Assembly: GCA_030038645.1 (NCBI GenBank)
Contig: JASHSR010000390.1
Coordinates: 1-7,321, forward strand
DNA from: Gammaproteobacteria bacterium
Lineage (GTDB): Bacteria; Pseudomonadota; Gammaproteobacteria; Steroidobacterales; Steroidobacteraceae
Reading direction: 5' to 3'
DNA: 7,321 nucleotides
Position numbers and translations under genes: made by a program. Below, one piece after another: positions 5,685-7,321 of this stretch (position 1 is the stretch's first letter; each line of letters begins with the position of its first letter). The notes below the pieces were generated by a model. That model made no database searches, was not told the origin of the DNA, and saw nothing but the letters and a program-made list of their open reading frames with translations.

Positions 5685-6825
5685 TCTCGGGCCAGCGCGC
5701 GCGCTCACCGAGACAGGCGGCGAGCGCCTCGACCATCGCCTGTCGATCCTTCGGCGGGAACAGAAATCCGCTCACGCCCGGCTCGATGATCTCCGGCGCC
5801 GCGCCGACGGCGGTGACCACCACCGGGAGCGCGCAGGCGAGCGCCTCCGCGATCGCGAGGCTGAACCCCTCGTAGTCGCTCGGACAGACGTACACGTCGG
5901 CGCACTGCATGTACTCGTGAACGCGGTCGCTCTGCCCGGCGAAGGAGACGCGCTCGGTGAGTCGATGGGCGTGCACGAGCCGCCGCGCCTCCTCCTCGCA
6001 GTCGTCCCAGGAGCCTTTGCCGCCGCCGACGAGGAGCAGGTGCAGATCCGGGAAGCGTCCACTCAGCTCGCGCCATCCCTCGATCAGCATGAGGACGCCC
6101 TTCGCGCGCGAGAGCCGGCCCGCGTACAGCACGATCGTGCGGTCGGCGGGAATGCCGAGCCGCCGGCGCAAGTCGCCCTTCTCCTCTCGCGTGGCCGGCT
6201 TGAAGCGGGAGAGATCGGTCGCGTTCGGGATTCTCACGATCCGTGCGGCGGAGCAGCGCGCGCGCCGCAGGCGGCTCTCGAGGTCGCACGAGATGGCGAC
6301 GATGCAGTGCGCGCGGGTGAGAACGGCGCGCTGCAGCGCGCCGAGCACGCGAGAGACCCAGCGGCCGGCAGCGAGACCCATGGCGCCGCGGCTCTCGGCC
6401 GTGATCGGCTCGACCAGCTCGAACGGCGATTCGAGCCGAACCACACAGACTTTACCCAGCAGCCGGCAGGCCGGAACGGCCGCGAGCGGGATGACTTTCA
6501 TGCTCGACACCACGACGATGTCGTAGCGGCGCGCCTCTTTGCCGAGCAGGGCGGAGAGCCTCGCGAGATAGCCGAGCATCGCGGGCACCGCTCGCCACCC
6601 GACACCCTTCATCCGCCCGGCAGGCTGTATTCGGCGGACGTGCACTCCATTGAGCCACTCCTCGCGAGCGCGCGCCGGCCGCGTCTGGCGCGTGATGACT
6701 CGCGTCTCGATGCCGCGCGCCGCGAGGCCCTCGCACAACCGCGCCGCGATGACGCCCGTTCCACCCGTCTCGGGCGGATACTCCTCGGTGAGCCAGTAAA
6801 CCCTGGGGGCGGAGCGCATCGCCAT
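5515..6825 (-). CDS. Glycosyltransferase, GT-B fold, GT4 family
   Basis: A 436-residue GT4-type glycosyltransferase predicted to work in the cytoplasm or at the inner membrane face. The N-terminal domain starts VYWLTEEYPPETGGTG (residues 9-24), with the Gly-rich acceptor/donor loop, and has YDIVVVSS (101-108). The donor-binding domain has YAGRLSRAKG (234-243, Arg237 and Lys242), LLLVGGGKGSW (263-273), and the EX7E motif YEGFSLAIAEALA (Glu319, Glu327), then VGAAPEIIEPGVSGFLFPP (340-358). ATG at 6825 and a second ATG at 6819 are both plausible; neither has a clear Shine-Dalgarno. Upstream in-frame reading as far as 7203 is antisense to the oxidoreductase and was not used. The last 28 residues are an Ala/Pro/Arg/Ser-rich tail beyond the fold, encoded antisense to the end of the asparagine synthetase core. 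The gene stands alone on this strand and shares a 117-bp divergent spacer with the oxidoreductase. Donor, acceptor and linkage cannot be inferred. Confidence 0.92.
   Translation of the reverse strand: MAMRSAPRVYWLTEEYPPETGGTGVIAARLCEGLAARGIETRVITRQTRPARAREEWLNGVHVRRIQPAGRMKGVGWRAVPAMLGYLARLSALLGKEARRYDIVVVSSMKVIPLAAVPACRLLGKVCVVRLESPFELVEPITAESRGAMGLAAGRWVSRVLGALQRAVLTRAHCIVAISCDLESRLRRARCSAARIVRIPNATDLSRFKPATREEKGDLRRRLGIPADRTIVLYAGRLSRAKGVLMLIEGWRELSGRFPDLHLLLVGGGKGSWDDCEEEARRLVHAHRLTERVSFAGQSDRVHEYMQCADVYVCPSDYEGFSLAIAEALACALPVVVTAVGAAPEIIEPGVSGFLFPPKDRQAMVEALAACLGERARWPEISRRARESAEPFDLARVADRYAALCRELALARAAAAPPAAPRGRLQGSSSGTRARR
5553..5578. other. GC-rich inverted repeat (9-bp stem, 8-nt loop) within overlapping 3' ends
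   Basis: GCCTCCCGC (5553-5561) and GCGGGAGGC (5570-5578) are perfect reverse complements separated by GAGGAGCT. The hairpin could form in both the asnB transcript and the opposite glycosyltransferase transcript, and it sits inside the 170-bp convergent overlap. No T-run follows on either strand, so it is not a standard intrinsic terminator; it might slow polymerase or protect 3' ends. In the asnB frame it encodes ASREELREA, so codon content could produce it by chance. Confidence 0.4.
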
Positions 6826-6942
6826 CCCGTGCACTTTGCAAGAGCGATGCCAGAGGAGGCGCAAGCGGATCGAGGGTGGCGGCCGCCACCATTTGTCGCG
6901 AGCACGAGCGGCAACGGTACGGTTCTTGCTCCGCTGCTCGCG
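6826..6942. promoter_or_regulatory. Divergent intergenic spacer, presumed to hold two promoters
   Basis: These 117 bp separate the start codons of the minus-strand glycosyltransferase and the plus-strand oxidoreductase, and are the longest gene-free stretch here. Promoters for both genes are expected by position. I see no convincing -35/-10 pair; TTGTCG at 6893-6898 is a weak -35-like hexamer on the plus strand without a good partner. The spacer contains a perfect 16-bp palindrome at its centre. Confidence 0.45.
6875..6890. promoter_or_regulatory. Perfect 16-bp palindrome, candidate operator
   Basis: GGTGGCGGCCGCCACC is its own reverse complement. Its centre (6882.5) falls within about 2 bp of the midpoint between the two divergent start codons. 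This placement suits a dimeric regulator binding between two promoters. An all-GC core arises more easily by chance in such DNA, and no regulator gene is in the window, so the operator role is inference. Confidence 0.4.
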
Positions 6943-7321
6943 ATGAAAATCGGGATCGTCGGCAGTGGCATCATCTCCCGGCATCATCTCGCGGCGGCGC
7001 GCCGCTATCCGGGCTGCACCGTCGTCGGCATCGCGGACCGCGACGTGGCGCTCGCGCGCGCGCAGGCGGCGCGCTACTCGGTGCCTCACGCGCTCGACAG
7101 TCTCGCCGACCTCCTCGATCTGCACCCCGACATCGTTCACGTCCTGACGCCCCCCGACTCTCACGAGCCGCTCGCGTGCGCGGCGCTCGCGGCGGGCGCC
7201 CACGTCTACGTGGAGAAGCCGATGGCGATCTCGGAGGCCGCCTGCGAGAACATGAAGGCCGCCGCCCTGCGCGCGAGCCGGCAGCTGTGCGTCGGGCAGA
7301 GCATGCTCTACATGCCGGCCG
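6943..7321 (+). CDS. Gfo/Idh/MocA family oxidoreductase, N-terminal part (3' end outside window)
   Basis: The first 126 residues are present and run off the right edge without a stop. The protein opens MKIGIVGSGIISRHHLAAA, the GxGxxxxxxH dinucleotide-binding motif of the Gfo/Idh/MocA family (Gly7, Gly9). It continues with VVGIADRD at the second strand, where the Asp favours NAD. Next come VLTPPDSHEPLACAALAAG and the family hallmark EKP in VYVEKPMA (Glu91, Lys92, Pro93), where Lys92 is the conserved catalytic/cofactor-contacting lysine. Family members oxidise or reduce a sugar or sugar-acid ring hydroxyl or keto group; in glycan loci they often make 3-keto intermediates for amino-sugar synthesis, such as the WlbA/WbpB type. 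Whether this is that type depends on the missing C-terminal domain. The ATG at 6943 is chosen because the Rossmann strand begins immediately; there is no clear Shine-Dalgarno upstream. Confidence 0.92.
   Translation, partial: MKIGIVGSGIISRHHLAAARRYPGCTVVGIADRDVALARAQAARYSVPHALDSLADLLDLHPDIVHVLTPPDSHEPLACAALAAGAHVYVEKPMAISEAACENMKAAALRASRQLCVGQSMLYMPA

Noticed and set aside
4913..5875. Plus-strand ORF of 320 codons across the asnB / glycosyltransferase junction
   Set aside because: It lies out of frame over two well-supported genes and has no motif; it is a composition shadow.
6826..7203. 126-codon upstream extension of the minus-strand glycosyltransferase
   Set aside because: It runs antisense through the Gfo/Idh oxidoreductase and the spacer, is Arg-rich, and precedes the typical GT4 N-terminus that begins near 6825.

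Overview
The window is a compact, high-GC bacterial segment (roughly two thirds G+C or more by eye; Leu codons almost all CTC/CTG, Arg CGC). It is packed with genes for building and decorating a surface glycan. The content suggests a high-GC Gram-negative such as a proteobacterium or myxobacterium, but nothing in the sequence fixes the taxon. I see no rRNA, tRNA, CRISPR array, insertion sequence or phage gene.

Layout, left to right: (1) the 3' end of a glycerol-3-phosphate dehydrogenase-like flavoenzyme (+, cut by the left edge). (2) An extended short-chain dehydrogenase of the NAD-dependent sugar epimerase/dehydratase type (+), 2 bp after gene 1. (3) A class I SAM methyltransferase (-), converging on gene 2 with 10 bp between the stops. 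(4) A GT4-type glycosyltransferase (+), diverging from gene 3 with only 19 bp between the starts. (5) A glutamine-hydrolysing asparagine synthetase/amidotransferase (+), overlapping gene 4 by 25 bp. (6) A second GT4-type glycosyltransferase (-), whose 3' end overlaps gene 5 antisense by 170 bp. (7) The 5' part of a Gfo/Idh/MocA oxidoreductase (+), diverging from gene 6 across 117 bp and cut by the right edge. No gene-free stretch exceeds 117 bp.

Together the genes read as part of an exopolysaccharide, O-antigen or glycolipid locus. The epimerase and the Gfo/Idh oxidoreductase would make modified nucleotide sugars, the two glycosyltransferases would transfer sugars, the AsnB-like enzyme could amidate a sugar acid or make asparagine, and the methyltransferase would decorate. 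The sugars and acceptor cannot be read from this window. Pathway assignment is inference from neighbourhood and family.

The most unusual signal is that three consecutive genes (epimerase, methyltransferase, first glycosyltransferase) each carry a degenerate in-frame tandem repeat. The unit lengths differ: 9 bp, 18 bp and 12 bp (3, 6 and 4 residues). Each repeat sits in an added loop or tail outside the catalytic motifs. The methyltransferase repeat also lies just upstream of the divergent glycosyltransferase, where that gene's promoter would have to be. Other points of note are the alternating-strand layout with extremely tight junctions, a perfect 16-bp palindrome centred between the two divergent genes on the right, and a 170-bp antisense overlap that contains a 9-bp GC-rich hairpin.
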